A stretch of 64,000 nt of DNA, taken from Mycobacterium sp. 236(2023). GTDB taxonomy: Bacteria; Actinomycetota; Actinomycetes; Mycobacteriales; Mycobacteriaceae. Location of the stretch: NCBI RefSeq assembly GCF_029623955.1, contig NZ_JARSBP010000003.1:434001-498000 (forward strand), in the 5' to 3' direction. The position numbers were made by a program, and so were the translations under genes. This document shows positions 48,313 through 57,904 of the stretch, in pieces. Numbering within the stretch: the stretch's first letter is position 1; every line of letters starts with the position of its first letter. Below the pieces are notes generated by a model. The model was not told the origin of the DNA. It made no database searches and saw nothing but the letters and a program-made list of their open reading frames with translations.

Positions 48313-50028
48313 CTATTTGATGGTGTAGCGGCGTCCCAGCGGTACCCGGGCCATCGGGGTGCTGACGCACGGCTCACCGTCGACGGTCACGCGGTAGGTG
48401 TCCGGTTCGATCGTGATGTCGGGCAGGTAGTCGTTGTGCAGCAGATCGGCTTTCGTCAGAGCCCGCGCACCGCGGCACGCCACCAACCGGGTGTCGAGTC
48501 CCAGCTTCTGACCCAGTCCGGCGTCGACCGCCGCCGCCGCGACGAAGTTCACCGACACGTCGGCCGGTGTCCGGCCGAACGCAGCCCACTGCGGGCGGTA
48601 CTTCAACGGTTCACACGTCATCAGTGACGCGTTGGCCTCGCCCATCACCGACCACGCCGGGAAACCGCCCTTGAACACGACCTCGGGCCTGATGCCGAAG
48701 AACTTCGGCTCCCACAGCACGATGTCGGCGAGCTTGCCGACTTCCAGGGAGCCGACCTCGTGGTCGATGCCGAACAACCGCGCCGGATTGATCGTGAGTT
48801 TCGCAACGTAACGAAGTATCCGGGCGTTGTCCGCGCCGGTGCCCTCGTCGCCGGGCAGGGCGCCGCGGGTGGCCCGCATGTGCGACGCCAGTTGCCATGT
48901 CCGAGCGATGGTCTCGCCGATCCGTCCCATGCCCTGAGAGTCCGACCCCATCGCCGAGATGGCGCCCAGGTCGTGCAGGACGTCCTCCGCGGCGATGGTC
49001 TCGCGCCGGATCCGCGACTCGGCGAACGCCACGTCCTCGGGGATCCGCGGGTTCAGGTGATGGCACACCATCACCATGTCGAGGTGCTCGTCGAAGGTGT
49101 TGAGCGTGTACGGGTTGGTCGGATTCGTCGACGATGGCAGGCAATACGACTCGCCGACCACGCGCATGATGTCGGGGGCGTGGCCACCGCCCGCGCCTTC
49201 GGCGTGGTAGGTGTGGATCGGCCTGCCGCCGATGGCACGCATCGTGTCCTCGAAGAAGCCGGATTCGTTGAGGGTGTCGGTGTGGATCTGCACCTGAAGA
49301 TCGAGCTCGTCGCCGGCATCCAGCGACGCGCGGATCGCAGCGGGCGTGGCGCCCCAGTCCTCGTGGATCTTGTAGCCGATCGCCCCCGCCAACCCCTGTT
49401 CGATTAACGGCGCTGTGCTGGAGGCACTTCCGTTGCCGATGAAGCCGAAGTTCATCGGGAATCCCTCGGCCGCACGCAGCATTCGCGCCAAGTTGTTCGG
49501 GCCTGACGACGTGATACCGACGGTGACGGGGCCCAGCCCGCCGCCGATCATCGTGGTGACACCACTGGAGATGGCTTCTTCGACGAGGCCGGCGCTGTCG
49601 AAGTGCACATGGACGTCGATGGCGCCCGCCGTCGCGATCATGCCCTCGCCGGCGCGGATGTCGGTCCCGGCGCCGATGATCAGCTCCGGGTCGACGCCGT
49701 CCATCGTGCGCGGGTTACCGGACTTGCCGATCCCGGCAATCCTGCCGTCCCGAATCCCGATGTCGGCCTTGCGGATACCGAGAACGGCGTCGACGATCAG
49801 CACATTGGTGATGACGAAGTCCAACGCGCCGTCGGCATTGGTGATGTCGCCGTGCACCGCCATGCCTTCCCGCATCGTCTTGCCGCCGCCGAACACCGAT
49901 TCGTCGCCGTACACGGTCGAGTCGTGTTCGACTTTGGCCAGCAACTCGGTGTCGGCCAGCCGGACCCGGTCGCCGGTGGTGGGTCCGTACAGCTCCGCGT
50001 AGTGCGCACGGCTGATCCGGTGTGCCAC
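48313..50028 (-). CDS. ureC: Urease alpha subunit (divergent form)
   Basis: The 571-residue catalytic subunit hydrolyses urea to ammonia and carbamate. Nickel ligands are all visible: His140 and His142 (DVHVHF), the carbamylated Lys220 ([12 protein letters not shown]), His249 ([11 protein letters not shown]), His275 ([14 protein letters not shown]) and Asp363 (SAMGSDSQ). The flap Cys322 and catalytic His323 ([19 protein letters not shown]) are present. The loop that is normally TxATTCTPGxWNI reads [12 protein letters not shown] here, and several core positions differ, so it belongs to a divergent clade. The GTG start at 50028 follows the ureAB stop by one base. Confidence 0.92.
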   Translation of the reverse strand: MAHRISRAHYAELYGPTTGDRVRLADTELLAKVEHDSTVYGDESVFGGGKTMREGMAVHGDITNADGALDFVITNVLIVDAVLGIRKADIGIRDGRIAGIGKSGNPRTMDGVDPELIIGAGTDIRAGEGMIATAGAIDVHVHFDSAGLVEEAISSGVTTMIGGGLGPVTVGITSSGPNNLARMLRAAEGFPMNFGFIGNGSASSTAPLIEQGLAGAIGYKIHEDWGATPAAIRASLDAGDELDLQVQIHTDTLNESGFFEDTMRAIGGRPIHTYHAEGAGGGHAPDIMRVVGESYCLPSSTNPTNPYTLNTFDEHLDMVMVCHHLNPRIPEDVAFAESRIRRETIAAEDVLHDLGAISAMGSDSQGMGRIGETIARTWQLASHMRATRGALPGDEGTGADNARILRYVAKLTINPARLFGIDHEVGSLEVGKLADIVLWEPKFFGIRPEVVFKGGFPAWSVMGEANASLMTCEPLKYRPQWAAFGRTPADVSVNFVAAAAVDAGLGQKLGLDTRLVACRGARALTKADLLHNDYLPDITIEPDTYRVTVDGEPCVSTPMARVPLGRRYTIK

Positions 50029-50029
50029 G

Positions 50030-50767
50030 TCAGGACCCTTCCTGGGGCGAGCGAAGCGACGGGGAATGCTCTGCCGAATCGAGGAAGCCGAGCTCGTGCA
50101 TGCGCGCCATCAGGTCGCTGCTCGGAGGTGCGGTCGTCGCGGCGTTCACGACGTCGTTCTGGCCGATCACCGTGCGCTCTCCGCCGTACGAGGTGAGGGA
50201 GACCTCCTGCGCCTCACCGGGTTCGAAGCGCACCGCGGTACCCGACGGAATGTCCAGCCGCATCCCGAAACTCGCCGAACGGTCGAAGCGCAACGCGCGG
50301 TTCACCTCGAAGAAGTGGAAATGCGATCCGACCTGAATGGGCCGGTCACCGGTGTTCTCGACGGTCACGTGTGCAGCGGTGCGGCCCGCGTTGAGCTCGA
50401 TCTCCCCGTCACACGGCAGTACCTCACCGGGAACCACCTCCTCGCCGGCCGCCGTTCCGCTTCCGGGGCCGATCGCGTCGTGCACGGTGACCAGCTTCTG
50501 TCCGTCTTCGAAGAACGCCTCCACCTGCACAGAGCCGAGAAGCACTGACACCCCTGGCATCACGTCGTCGTCGGTCAGCACCGACGCACCGTGCGCCGCC
50601 GCGTCGGCCACGGTCGCACCGGCGCGGGCGGCTTCGACGACCTCGTCGGCGATCAACGCGCGCGCTTCGGCGTAGGTCAGCGCCAGGCCCGCCGAGCGGC
50701 GCTTGCGCGCCAACTCGGCGGCCAGGAACAGTAGCAGCCGGTCCTCGTCCTTAGGCGTCAGATGCAT
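50030..50767 (-). CDS. ureAB: Fused urease gamma-beta subunit
   Basis: One 245-residue chain joins the gamma subunit (about 1-100; [22 protein letters not shown], then [25 protein letters not shown]) to the beta subunit (about 105-225; [19 protein letters not shown], then [17 protein letters not shown] and [16 protein letters not shown]). In M. tuberculosis ureA and ureB are separate; fused gamma-beta chains occur in Helicobacter and some actinobacteria. It is coupled to ureC (1-base gap) and lies 4 bases after the binding-protein gene. Confidence 0.9.
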   Translation of the reverse strand: MHLTPKDEDRLLLFLAAELARKRRSAGLALTYAEARALIADEVVEAARAGATVADAAAHGASVLTDDDVMPGVSVLLGSVQVEAFFEDGQKLVTVHDAIGPGSGTAAGEEVVPGEVLPCDGEIELNAGRTAAHVTVENTGDRPIQVGSHFHFFEVNRALRFDRSASFGMRLDIPSGTAVRFEPGEAQEVSLTSYGGERTVIGQNDVVNAATTAPPSSDLMARMHELGFLDSAEHSPSLRSPQEGS

Positions 50768-50771
50768 GGTG

Positions 50772-52034
50772 TCAGCCCGTGATCCCGGCGGCCCACGGAT
50801 AGCTCTTCAAGTACGGGTCCGGCTCGATCGGTGCCGGCGAAGCCCACACCTCGTAGATCAGCCCGTCGTCGGCGACCTTGCCGATGCGCGCGGTCTTCGT
50901 CACGTGGTGGTTCTCGCCATCGAGCGTCATCGAACCTTCGGGGACGTCGACCGTCACGCCGTCGGCGGCGGCCTGGATGTCGGGCACGGCGAACGAATTC
51001 GCCTTCTCGACAGTGGCTTTCCACAGCATGACGGCGGCGAAGGCGGACTCCATCGGATCGGACGTGACGCGGTCGGCGCCGAAGCGGGCCTTGAAGTCGG
51101 CGACGAACTTGGTGTTCGCCGGGGTGTCGAGTGTCTGGTAGTAGTTCCACGACGACAGCTGGTTGACCAGCGTGGGCGCACCGATGCTGCGCACCTCTTC
51201 TTCGCCGACGCACATCGACATCACCGGCATTTGCTCGGCGGTCAGGCCCGCGCTGCGGTACTCCCGGAAGAAGGCGTTGAGTGAGTCGCCGACGACGACG
51301 TTGAAGATCGCGTCCGCGTCGGCGGTGCGGATCTTGTTGACGATCGTGGAGAAGTCGGTGCTGCCCAGCGGCGTGTAATCCTCGCCCTTGATCTCGATGC
51401 CGTTGGCCTGGGCGTAGGCCTTGACGATCGCATTGGACGTGCGCGGGAAGACGTAGTCACTGCCGACGAGGTACAGCGACTTCACTCCCTGTTCCTTGAG
51501 GTAGTCCAAGGACGGAATGATCTGCTGGTTGGTGGTGGCGCCGGTGTAGAAGATGTTCGGCGAGCTCTCCAGGCCTTCGTACTGCTGGCCGTAATACAGC
51601 AGCGCGTTGGAGTCCTCGAAGACCGGAAGCATCGCCTTGCGGCTGGCAGAGGTATAGCCGCCGAAAACGGCTGCAACGCAGTCGGATTGCACAAGCTTCT
51701 GTGCTTTCTCCGCGAAGATCGTCGGCTCGGAGGCGCCGTCCTCGCCGATCAGCTCCAGCTGCTTGCCGAGCACTCCGCCGGAGGCGTTGACCTGCTCGAC
51801 GGCCAACGTGATCGCGTCGCGGATGACGGACTCGCTGACGGCCAAACCGCCCGACAGGGAGTTGATCGCCCCGACCTTGACGGAGTCTCCGGAGGTGTCG
51901 ACACAGCTTTCCGCCGCAGCCGTGCCTTCGTCGCCGGCTCGGCTGCCGCAGCCCGCAGCGAGCAGTGCCGTCACGGCCAGCAGCGCGACCGAGCACCGCC
52001 TCAACCCGCGCGTGGAATGTGGTGACCTGTTCAT
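50772..52034 (-). CDS. urtA: Urea/amide-type ABC substrate-binding lipoprotein (UrtA-like), orphan
   Basis: The 420-residue lipoprotein (lipobox LLAAGC near residue 30) has the UrtA/AmiC-type binding domain: [57 protein letters not shown] and [13 protein letters not shown]. Urea- or short-amide-binding proteins of this group feed UrtBCDE permeases, but no permease or ATPase genes follow; the next gene, 4 bases on, is ureAB. It is thus the first gene of the urease operon and must use another transporter or act as a sensor. ATG at 52034 gives a proper signal peptide; 52073 adds unshared residues. Confidence 0.8.
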   Translation of the reverse strand: MNRSPHSTRGLRRCSVALLAVTALLAAGCGSRAGDEGTAAAESCVDTSGDSVKVGAINSLSGGLAVSESVIRDAITLAVEQVNASGGVLGKQLELIGEDGASEPTIFAEKAQKLVQSDCVAAVFGGYTSASRKAMLPVFEDSNALLYYGQQYEGLESSPNIFYTGATTNQQIIPSLDYLKEQGVKSLYLVGSDYVFPRTSNAIVKAYAQANGIEIKGEDYTPLGSTDFSTIVNKIRTADADAIFNVVVGDSLNAFFREYRSAGLTAEQMPVMSMCVGEEEVRSIGAPTLVNQLSSWNYYQTLDTPANTKFVADFKARFGADRVTSDPMESAFAAVMLWKATVEKANSFAVPDIQAAADGVTVDVPEGSMTLDGENHHVTKTARIGKVADDGLIYEVWASPAPIEPDPYLKSYPWAAGITG

Positions 52035-52131
52035 CGTGGTTCGCCCTCTGCTCGGTGCTGTCGGCTCGGGCACCGCGCTGTGCCGCGTTCTTGATGACCG
52101 TCAGCGTATGAAGGGCTTCAGCGGGACGGCT

Positions 52132-52149
52132 ATGGGAAGAATCTCCCAT
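52132..52149. promoter_or_regulatory. Inverted repeat in the urtA / LuxR divergent spacer
   Basis: ATGGGA (52132-52137) and TCCCAT (52144-52149) form a perfect 6-bp inverted repeat with a 6-base spacer. It is near the middle of the 216-base region between the urease operon and the divergent LuxR gene. It is a candidate binding site for that LuxR protein; no clear promoter elements were assigned. Confidence 0.45.
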
Positions 52150-52250
52150 TTGCCGGTTCAGTTTGCGCGGCTGCCGCTGCGGCGAAACATCCCGGAAACA
52201 GGAGCTGTCAATGATGTGCCGCAAGGGGATGCGCGATAGGACTGACGGAG

Positions 52251-53270
52251 ATGGCAGGCACTTACGGAGAGGTGTTGGGTAGTACCGCCAGCATCGAGAC
52301 GCGTGCGCACGAGATGCTTGAGACGCTGGCGGCACGTGCCGACTCCTCGGCGTCGGCGATCTGCCTGTGGGACCCTATCGCGCGCAACCACATTGCGGTG
52401 GCCAACCACGACTATCCCGACGCGGTGATCGACCATCTCAACACCTGGTTCATCGACCACGACCCGCTGTTCGATTCGATGCGACGCAGGGACCTGGGTG
52501 CGCTGCGGTGGCGCGACTTCCCCGACTACCGCAACTCCTACTCCGTCACTGCGGTTTTCACCCCCGCCGGGTTCGACGAGGGATTGTCCGCGCGGCTGGT
52601 CACCGCGGACGGGACCTATGCGGGCACCATCCACGTCAACTGCGACGACCCTCGCCATCCCAGCGATGACGACGTGCGGCAGATCAACCTGCTGCGCAGG
52701 CAGATGGCCGAACACCTCGACTTCTCGGTGCGGCCGCGCATGGTCGCCGAGCTCTTGTCCCCGGACGCCCAGGCGTGGGCGGTCGACGGTGCCGGGCGGG
52801 CTCACCTGCTGCGGATGGGGGACACGTTTGCCGCCGCGCTCGACGTCGGGCTGGTCGCCGACATGGCGCTGGCCAGTCGTGCTTTCGGTGCGCATCTGCG
52901 GCCGGAGGCGACGCGATGGCACGACGGCGCGTCGTGGTTGCACGTGCGGCATGTGTCGACGTCGCCGCGCTACCGCGGTGACAGCCTGGCGGGGGTGATC
53001 CTGGTCAACCGCGCCGAACTCCCGTTCGGGATCACACCGCGTGAACTGGACGCGTTGACCCTGGCGGCGTACGGGTTGACCAACAATCAGATCGCGAGCC
53101 GGCTGTTCATCAGCGCCCGCACCGCGGGGCATCACGTCGAGAACGCGATCGTCAAACTCGGTGCGAGCAACCGGGCCTCGTGCGTGTCGATGGCGGTGGC
53201 GTGGGGGCTGGTGTCGGGTCGGGTCCTGGTGGACCTGAATCCCGAGGGCTTGGGACGTCAGCTCGCCTGA
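52251..53270 (+). CDS. LuxR-type transcriptional regulator with GAF-like sensor domain
   Basis: The 339-residue protein has an N-terminal alpha/beta GAF-like domain (about residues 10-150) and a C-terminal LuxR helix-turn-helix (ITPRELDALTLAAYGLTNNQ, then IASRLFISARTAGHHVENAI). It lacks a receiver domain, so it is a one-component sensor. The ATG is preceded by GACGGAG. It is divergent from urtA and the urease operon and is probably their regulator, responding to urea, ammonium or a related signal. It is convergent with the MarR gene. Confidence 0.85.
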   Translation: MAGTYGEVLGSTASIETRAHEMLETLAARADSSASAICLWDPIARNHIAVANHDYPDAVIDHLNTWFIDHDPLFDSMRRRDLGALRWRDFPDYRNSYSVTAVFTPAGFDEGLSARLVTADGTYAGTIHVNCDDPRHPSDDDVRQINLLRRQMAEHLDFSVRPRMVAELLSPDAQAWAVDGAGRAHLLRMGDTFAAALDVGLVADMALASRAFGAHLRPEATRWHDGASWLHVRHVSTSPRYRGDSLAGVILVNRAELPFGITPRELDALTLAAYGLTNNQIASRLFISARTAGHHVENAIVKLGASNRASCVSMAVAWGLVSGRVLVDLNPEGLGRQLA

Positions 53271-53273
53271 GCG

Positions 53274-53735
53274 TCAGGCCAGGTCCGCGGGCCGGACCCG
53301 CAGCTTGGCGGCAATGCGCGCCAACGCCTGCTTGTCCGTTGCCGTCAGCGGGTCGAGCACCAGCTGGCGTACCGACCGCATGTGAATCGGTGCGGCCTTG
53401 ACCACCAAGCGGTAGCCGACGTCGGTGAGGCCGGCGATCGTGTAGCGGCCGTCGGTGGGGTCGGGGGAACGCGTGACCCAGCCGCGCTGCTCGAATCTCT
53501 TGACGACGTTCGACAACCGCGACAGCGAGCCGCTGGCCAGAAAAGCCAACTCGCTCATTCTGATTCGGCGATCCGGCGCTTCCGAGATGTGGCTGAGGAC
53601 GATGTACTCGAACAGCGTCAGGTCCACCTCCCGCAGCGGCGCCTCGAGCTGTCCCGGTAACAGCAGCATCAGCGAGACCAAACCCGTCCACGCCTCCTTC
53701 TCGTCGGGGGTCAGCCACTTCGGATCGCCGGTCAT
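53274..53735 (-). CDS. MarR family transcriptional regulator
   Basis: The 153-residue winged-helix regulator has the MarR core: LFEYIVLSHISEAPDRRIRMSELA as two helices, SGSLSRLSNVVKRFEQRGWV as the recognition helix and wing start, and RSPDPTDGRYTIAGLTDVG as the wing. A perfect 16-bp palindrome lies 22 bases upstream of its start, between it and the divergent RidA gene, and is the likely shared operator. Ligand unknown. Confidence 0.88.
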   Translation of the reverse strand: MTGDPKWLTPDEKEAWTGLVSLMLLLPGQLEAPLREVDLTLFEYIVLSHISEAPDRRIRMSELAFLASGSLSRLSNVVKRFEQRGWVTRSPDPTDGRYTIAGLTDVGYRLVVKAAPIHMRSVRQLVLDPLTATDKQALARIAAKLRVRPADLA

Positions 53736-53756
53736 CTCCGCACCCTACCCGGAATA

Positions 53757-53772
53757 ACTTCACGCGTGAAGT
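53757..53772. promoter_or_regulatory. 16-bp perfect palindrome, likely MarR operator
   Basis: ACTTCACGCGTGAAGT is a perfect 16-base palindrome in the 50-base spacer between the divergent MarR and RidA genes. Its size and symmetry are typical for MarR dimers, and it sits where it would block both promoters. Confidence 0.7.
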
Positions 53773-53785
53773 CATTGAACGGGTC

Positions 53786-54202
53786 ATGACAAACATCGAA
53801 TTCTTTGTGACACCAGGACTGGGCGAGAAGTTCAGGGAAACTCGGCACTACAGCCAGGCGGTCCGCATCGGGGATTGGGTTGAGATCTCCGGACAGGGCG
53901 GCTGGGACGACGATCTGACCTTCCCCGAGTCCCTCGAGGACGAGATCGTGCGGGCGTTCGAGAACGTCGAACGCGTCCTCGCCACCGCTGGTGCCTCGTG
54001 GCGCGACGTCGTCCATGTGAACTCGTATCACGTTGCGACCGAACAGGACTCCATCGGTGATGCGCACAACGACGTCATGATCGCACAGTTGAAAAAGTGG
54101 ATGCCCGACCGTGCGCCCATCTGGACGGAGACAGGCGTGACGGCGCTGGGGGCGCCGAAGATGCGGGTGGAGATCCGGGTGACGGCCGTCGTCGAGTCCT
54201 GA
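53786..54202 (+). CDS. RidA (YjgF/YER057c/UK114) family protein
   Basis: The 138-residue trimer-forming protein has the RidA pattern: HYSQAVRIGDWVEISGQGGWD, then QDEIVRAFENVERVLATAGASW-like helix and VVHVNSYHV, with the Arg-containing end APKMRVEIRVTAV. The usual imine-deaminating Arg of RidA (in the RVEIR segment) is present. RidA-type enzymes remove reactive enamines or imines. It is divergent from MarR and probably controlled by it. Subgroup and substrate are uncertain. Confidence 0.82.
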   Translation: MTNIEFFVTPGLGEKFRETRHYSQAVRIGDWVEISGQGGWDDDLTFPESLEDEIVRAFENVERVLATAGASWRDVVHVNSYHVATEQDSIGDAHNDVMIAQLKKWMPDRAPIWTETGVTALGAPKMRVEIRVTAVVES

Positions 54203-54203
54203 G

Positions 54204-55094
54204 TCACTCGGGCCAGGCTGCGAGGTCCTTGGCCGCCGCCGCAGTGGAATCGAGGAACGAGCGCAGGAGTCTCTCGGGTTCCGCAGCGGTGCGCACGGTG
54301 CGATAGGGGAGGACGAACTCGCCCAGACCGGAATCGAAGTACGCTCCGTCGACTCCGAGGTCGACACTTTCGAAGCCGGTGGGCGCAGGGTAGGCGTAGG
54401 AGTAAAACGCCCCTTCCTCGGCACCGCCCGGCCAGTAACCGGCGCTGGACACCTCGGCGCTGTAGGCCTCGGTCATCACCCAGTCGGGGCAGTTGGGTAC
54501 CCCGCCCGGGTGCGGCGGCGCCACTCGGCCGGAGAACCGCGTCACCGCGAGATCGAATGCGCCCCAGAAGAAGTGGACGGGGCTGCTCTTGCCGCTGAAG
54601 TCGGCCCGGAACTCGGTCATGACCCGGTCGGCGCTCACCAGCGATCTCCAGAACGCGTTCATCGCGGCAGCGTCGTAACTGGCGTGCGTGGTGTCGTCGG
54701 CGAAGGGGATGACGTCGGCGATCTCCACGGGCACCGGGCTGATCAGGACAGAGATACCGAGGTCGTCGAGGTGGCGGCGGAACTCAGCGTGGAAGTCCGC
54801 GACCGAACGGGGCTCCAACGCCATGCTCCGCGACGAGCCGTCGGTCATGCGGATGTTCAGCACGTGCTCCACGAAATCGAAGCTCACGTCGAAGGCCCGG
54901 GATTCCCAGGACATCAGAGAGGTCGTCAGGCCACGGGCATCGACGTACAGCGCAATGTTCCACCAGTGATTGACCAGAGGTGTCGCGGCCAGCTTCACCT
55001 TGCCGACGATCTGCGTCCACAGGTGGACCGTGTCACGGGTGTCCTGCCAGTCCTCGACGACGAGCGCCGGCCAGTTCTCATTCGCCTGTGTCAT
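54204..55094 (-). CDS. DUF5996 family protein
   Basis: This 296-residue protein matches the DUF5996 family, with NHWWNIALYVDARGLTTSLM, then VHFFWGAFDLAVTRFSGR, APPHPGG and AYSAEVSSAGYWPGG. No catalytic motif or signal peptide is recognised. The ATG at 55094 gives the normal family N-terminus (MTQANENWPALVVEDWQDT); the much longer open frame upstream is antisense to the Old Yellow Enzyme gene. It is divergent from that gene across 63 bases. Function unknown. Confidence 0.8.
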   Translation of the reverse strand: MTQANENWPALVVEDWQDTRDTVHLWTQIVGKVKLAATPLVNHWWNIALYVDARGLTTSLMSWESRAFDVSFDFVEHVLNIRMTDGSSRSMALEPRSVADFHAEFRRHLDDLGISVLISPVPVEIADVIPFADDTTHASYDAAAMNAFWRSLVSADRVMTEFRADFSGKSSPVHFFWGAFDLAVTRFSGRVAPPHPGGVPNCPDWVMTEAYSAEVSSAGYWPGGAEEGAFYSYAYPAPTGFESVDLGVDGAYFDSGLGEFVLPYRTVRTAAEPERLLRSFLDSTAAAAKDLAAWPE

Positions 55095-55157
55095 GAAGAC
55101 ATCTTCGACCATTGCGCGGGCGGGAATGAATACCGTTCGCTGTGCGCTTAGTCGGAC

Positions 55158-56264
55158 ATGACCTTCACCCTGGGCGAAAATTCTGCGTTGCTCGCACCGG
55201 TCTCGCTGGGAGGTGTCGACCTCGCCAATCGAATGTTCATGGCGCCGTTGACAAGATCGCGCGCCCAGGGCGACGCCACCCCGTCTGACCTGGCAGCAAC
55301 CTACTATTCGCAGCGCGCCGGGGCAGGCCTGATCATCAGTGAGGCCACTGCGATCTGCGAACAGGCCAACGGTGCGTACATGAACACCCCCGGCATCTAC
55401 ACCGACCGCCACCAGGACGCCTGGGCCGAGATCGCGACCGCGGTTCACCAAGCCGGCAGCAAGATGTTCGTGCAACTGTGGCACGTCGGGCGGATGGCGC
55501 ATCCGGAAATCAGCGGGTTCGACGTCGTCGGGCCGTCTCCGATCGCCGCCGACGTGACGACGCACACCCCGTCGGGTAAGCAACCCCTGCCCGTCCCGAG
55601 GGCGCTGGAAGTCAACGAGATTCAGGAGATCGTCGGACAGTTCCGTCGCGCGGCGCGACGTGCCGTCGACGCCGGGATGGACGGCGTCGAAATCCATTCC
55701 GCCAACGGTTATCTCCTGCACGAGTTTCTTTCCGACGTCGTCAACCAGCGCACCGACGCCTACGGTGGGTCGCCGCAGAATCGCGCGCGGCTTGCCGCGG
55801 AGGTCGTCGAGGCCGTCGCCGACGAGATCGGCGCCGAGCGTGTCGGACTGCGCATCTCGCCCGGAAACGGAGCGGGCGACATGCGTGAGATCGACGACTT
55901 CAGCGCCTACGAGATGCTGCTGTGCCGCATCGCCGAACTGAACATCGCCTACCTGCATGTCGTGATCGATCCATCGAAGCCGACGTTCGCCGCGATCCGC
56001 ACGCAGTGGGAGGGCACGCTGGTGCTCAACACTCCGCGCACCGAGGTCACCGACTTCGCACTGCTGGAGAACCTGGCGGAGTGGGGCGTCATCTCCGCGG
56101 CCGCGGTCGGGCGCGCGTTCCTCGCGAACCCGGATCTGGTGGAGCGGCTGACGCTCGGCGCTCCGCTCAACGAGCCCGACGTGGCGACGTTCTACGCTCC
56201 CGGCCCCGCCGGATACATCGACTATCCGATGCTGGACGAATTGGTGACGCCTCGGTCGGCGTAG
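55158..56264 (+). CDS. Old Yellow Enzyme family alkene reductase
   Basis: The 368-residue FMN enzyme has the OYE barrel: NRMFMAPLTRSRA (FMN start strand), QLWHVGRMAHPE, then IHSANGYLLHEFLSDVVNQR with the substrate-binding His-Asn pair and the proton-donor Tyr, TDAYGGSPQNRARL, and AAAVGRAFLANPDLVERL for FMN phosphate. It reduces activated C=C bonds with NAD(P)H. It resembles NemA/PETNR-type classical OYEs. Neighbours give no clear pathway. Confidence 0.9.
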   Translation: MTFTLGENSALLAPVSLGGVDLANRMFMAPLTRSRAQGDATPSDLAATYYSQRAGAGLIISEATAICEQANGAYMNTPGIYTDRHQDAWAEIATAVHQAGSKMFVQLWHVGRMAHPEISGFDVVGPSPIAADVTTHTPSGKQPLPVPRALEVNEIQEIVGQFRRAARRAVDAGMDGVEIHSANGYLLHEFLSDVVNQRTDAYGGSPQNRARLAAEVVEAVADEIGAERVGLRISPGNGAGDMREIDDFSAYEMLLCRIAELNIAYLHVVIDPSKPTFAAIRTQWEGTLVLNTPRTEVTDFALLENLAEWGVISAAAVGRAFLANPDLVERLTLGAPLNEPDVATFYAPGPAGYIDYPMLDELVTPRSA

Positions 56265-56299
56265 GTGTGAACGGCGGCAGCCGGGGAATGGTCTCCGGC

Positions 56300-56488
56300 A
56301 TGGCTACCTATCGAGTGCTCAATCCCAAGGGTGACGTCGTCGACACCAAGGACATCGACAGCGCCGAAGACGCGCACGCCTGGTTCGTCGACCAGAAGGC
56401 CGACAACGACGAGCTCGGCTGGCGCATGGAGGTCGAGCACGACGGCGAGTGGTCGTTCTTCGATGATTCCGAGGGCTCACCCGACTAA
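56300..56488 (+). CDS. Small conserved protein (62 residues)
   Basis: This short acidic protein, MATYRVLNPKGDVVDTKDID followed by SAEDAHAWFVDQ and WRMEVEHDGEWSFFDDSEGS, looks well folded with alternating strand and helix pattern. It lies 35 bases after the OYE gene and ends before the 21-bp hairpin at 56505. No catalytic motif is seen; function unknown. Confidence 0.7.
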   Translation: MATYRVLNPKGDVVDTKDIDSAEDAHAWFVDQKADNDELGWRMEVEHDGEWSFFDDSEGSPD

Positions 56489-56504
56489 CTCTTTCCCGCC
56501 GAGG

Positions 56505-56552
56505 AGACACAAACTCACACGATCCACGCTCGGATCGTGTGAGTTTGTGTCT
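56505..56552. terminator. 21-bp perfect hairpin, strong bidirectional terminator
   Basis: The arms 56505-56525 and 56532-56552 are exact reverse complements of 21 bases around the 6-base loop ACGCTC. It separates the small gene from the fadA promoter. No U-tract follows, but the stem is very stable. Two other long hairpins in this window (23274 and 60073) share the design. Confidence 0.75.
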
Positions 56553-56571
56553 GTTCACCCAGGTCACCAGG

Positions 56572-56605
56572 GCCCAACCAAGCGGTTGGGCGAGGCTGCT
56601 AGCAT
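56572..56605 (+). promoter_or_regulatory. fadAB promoter with inverted-repeat operator
   Basis: GCCCAACC (56572-56579) and GGTTGGGC (56584-56591) form a perfect 8-bp inverted repeat with spacer AAGC. It ends 8 bases before a TAGCAT -10 (56600-56605), so it lies between the -35 and -10 positions. A TetR-type repressor of fatty-acid genes is a natural candidate. The predicted start near 56612 leaves a leader of about 75 bases. Confidence 0.55.
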
Positions 56606-56686
56606 CGCGGCAGAGGATCAGCCTCCCCGCGGACCCGTCCTTGATGGAAGGCCGCGGCATCAACCTGAACAGGACTTGGAGAGCAC

Positions 56687-57898
<1,212 letters not shown>

Positions 57899-57904
57899 CC
57901 GAAA

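Noticed and set aside
55095..55958. Long extension of the DUF5996 frame
   Set aside because: It is antisense to the Old Yellow Enzyme gene and has no homologue-like sequence; the family N-terminus begins at 55094.
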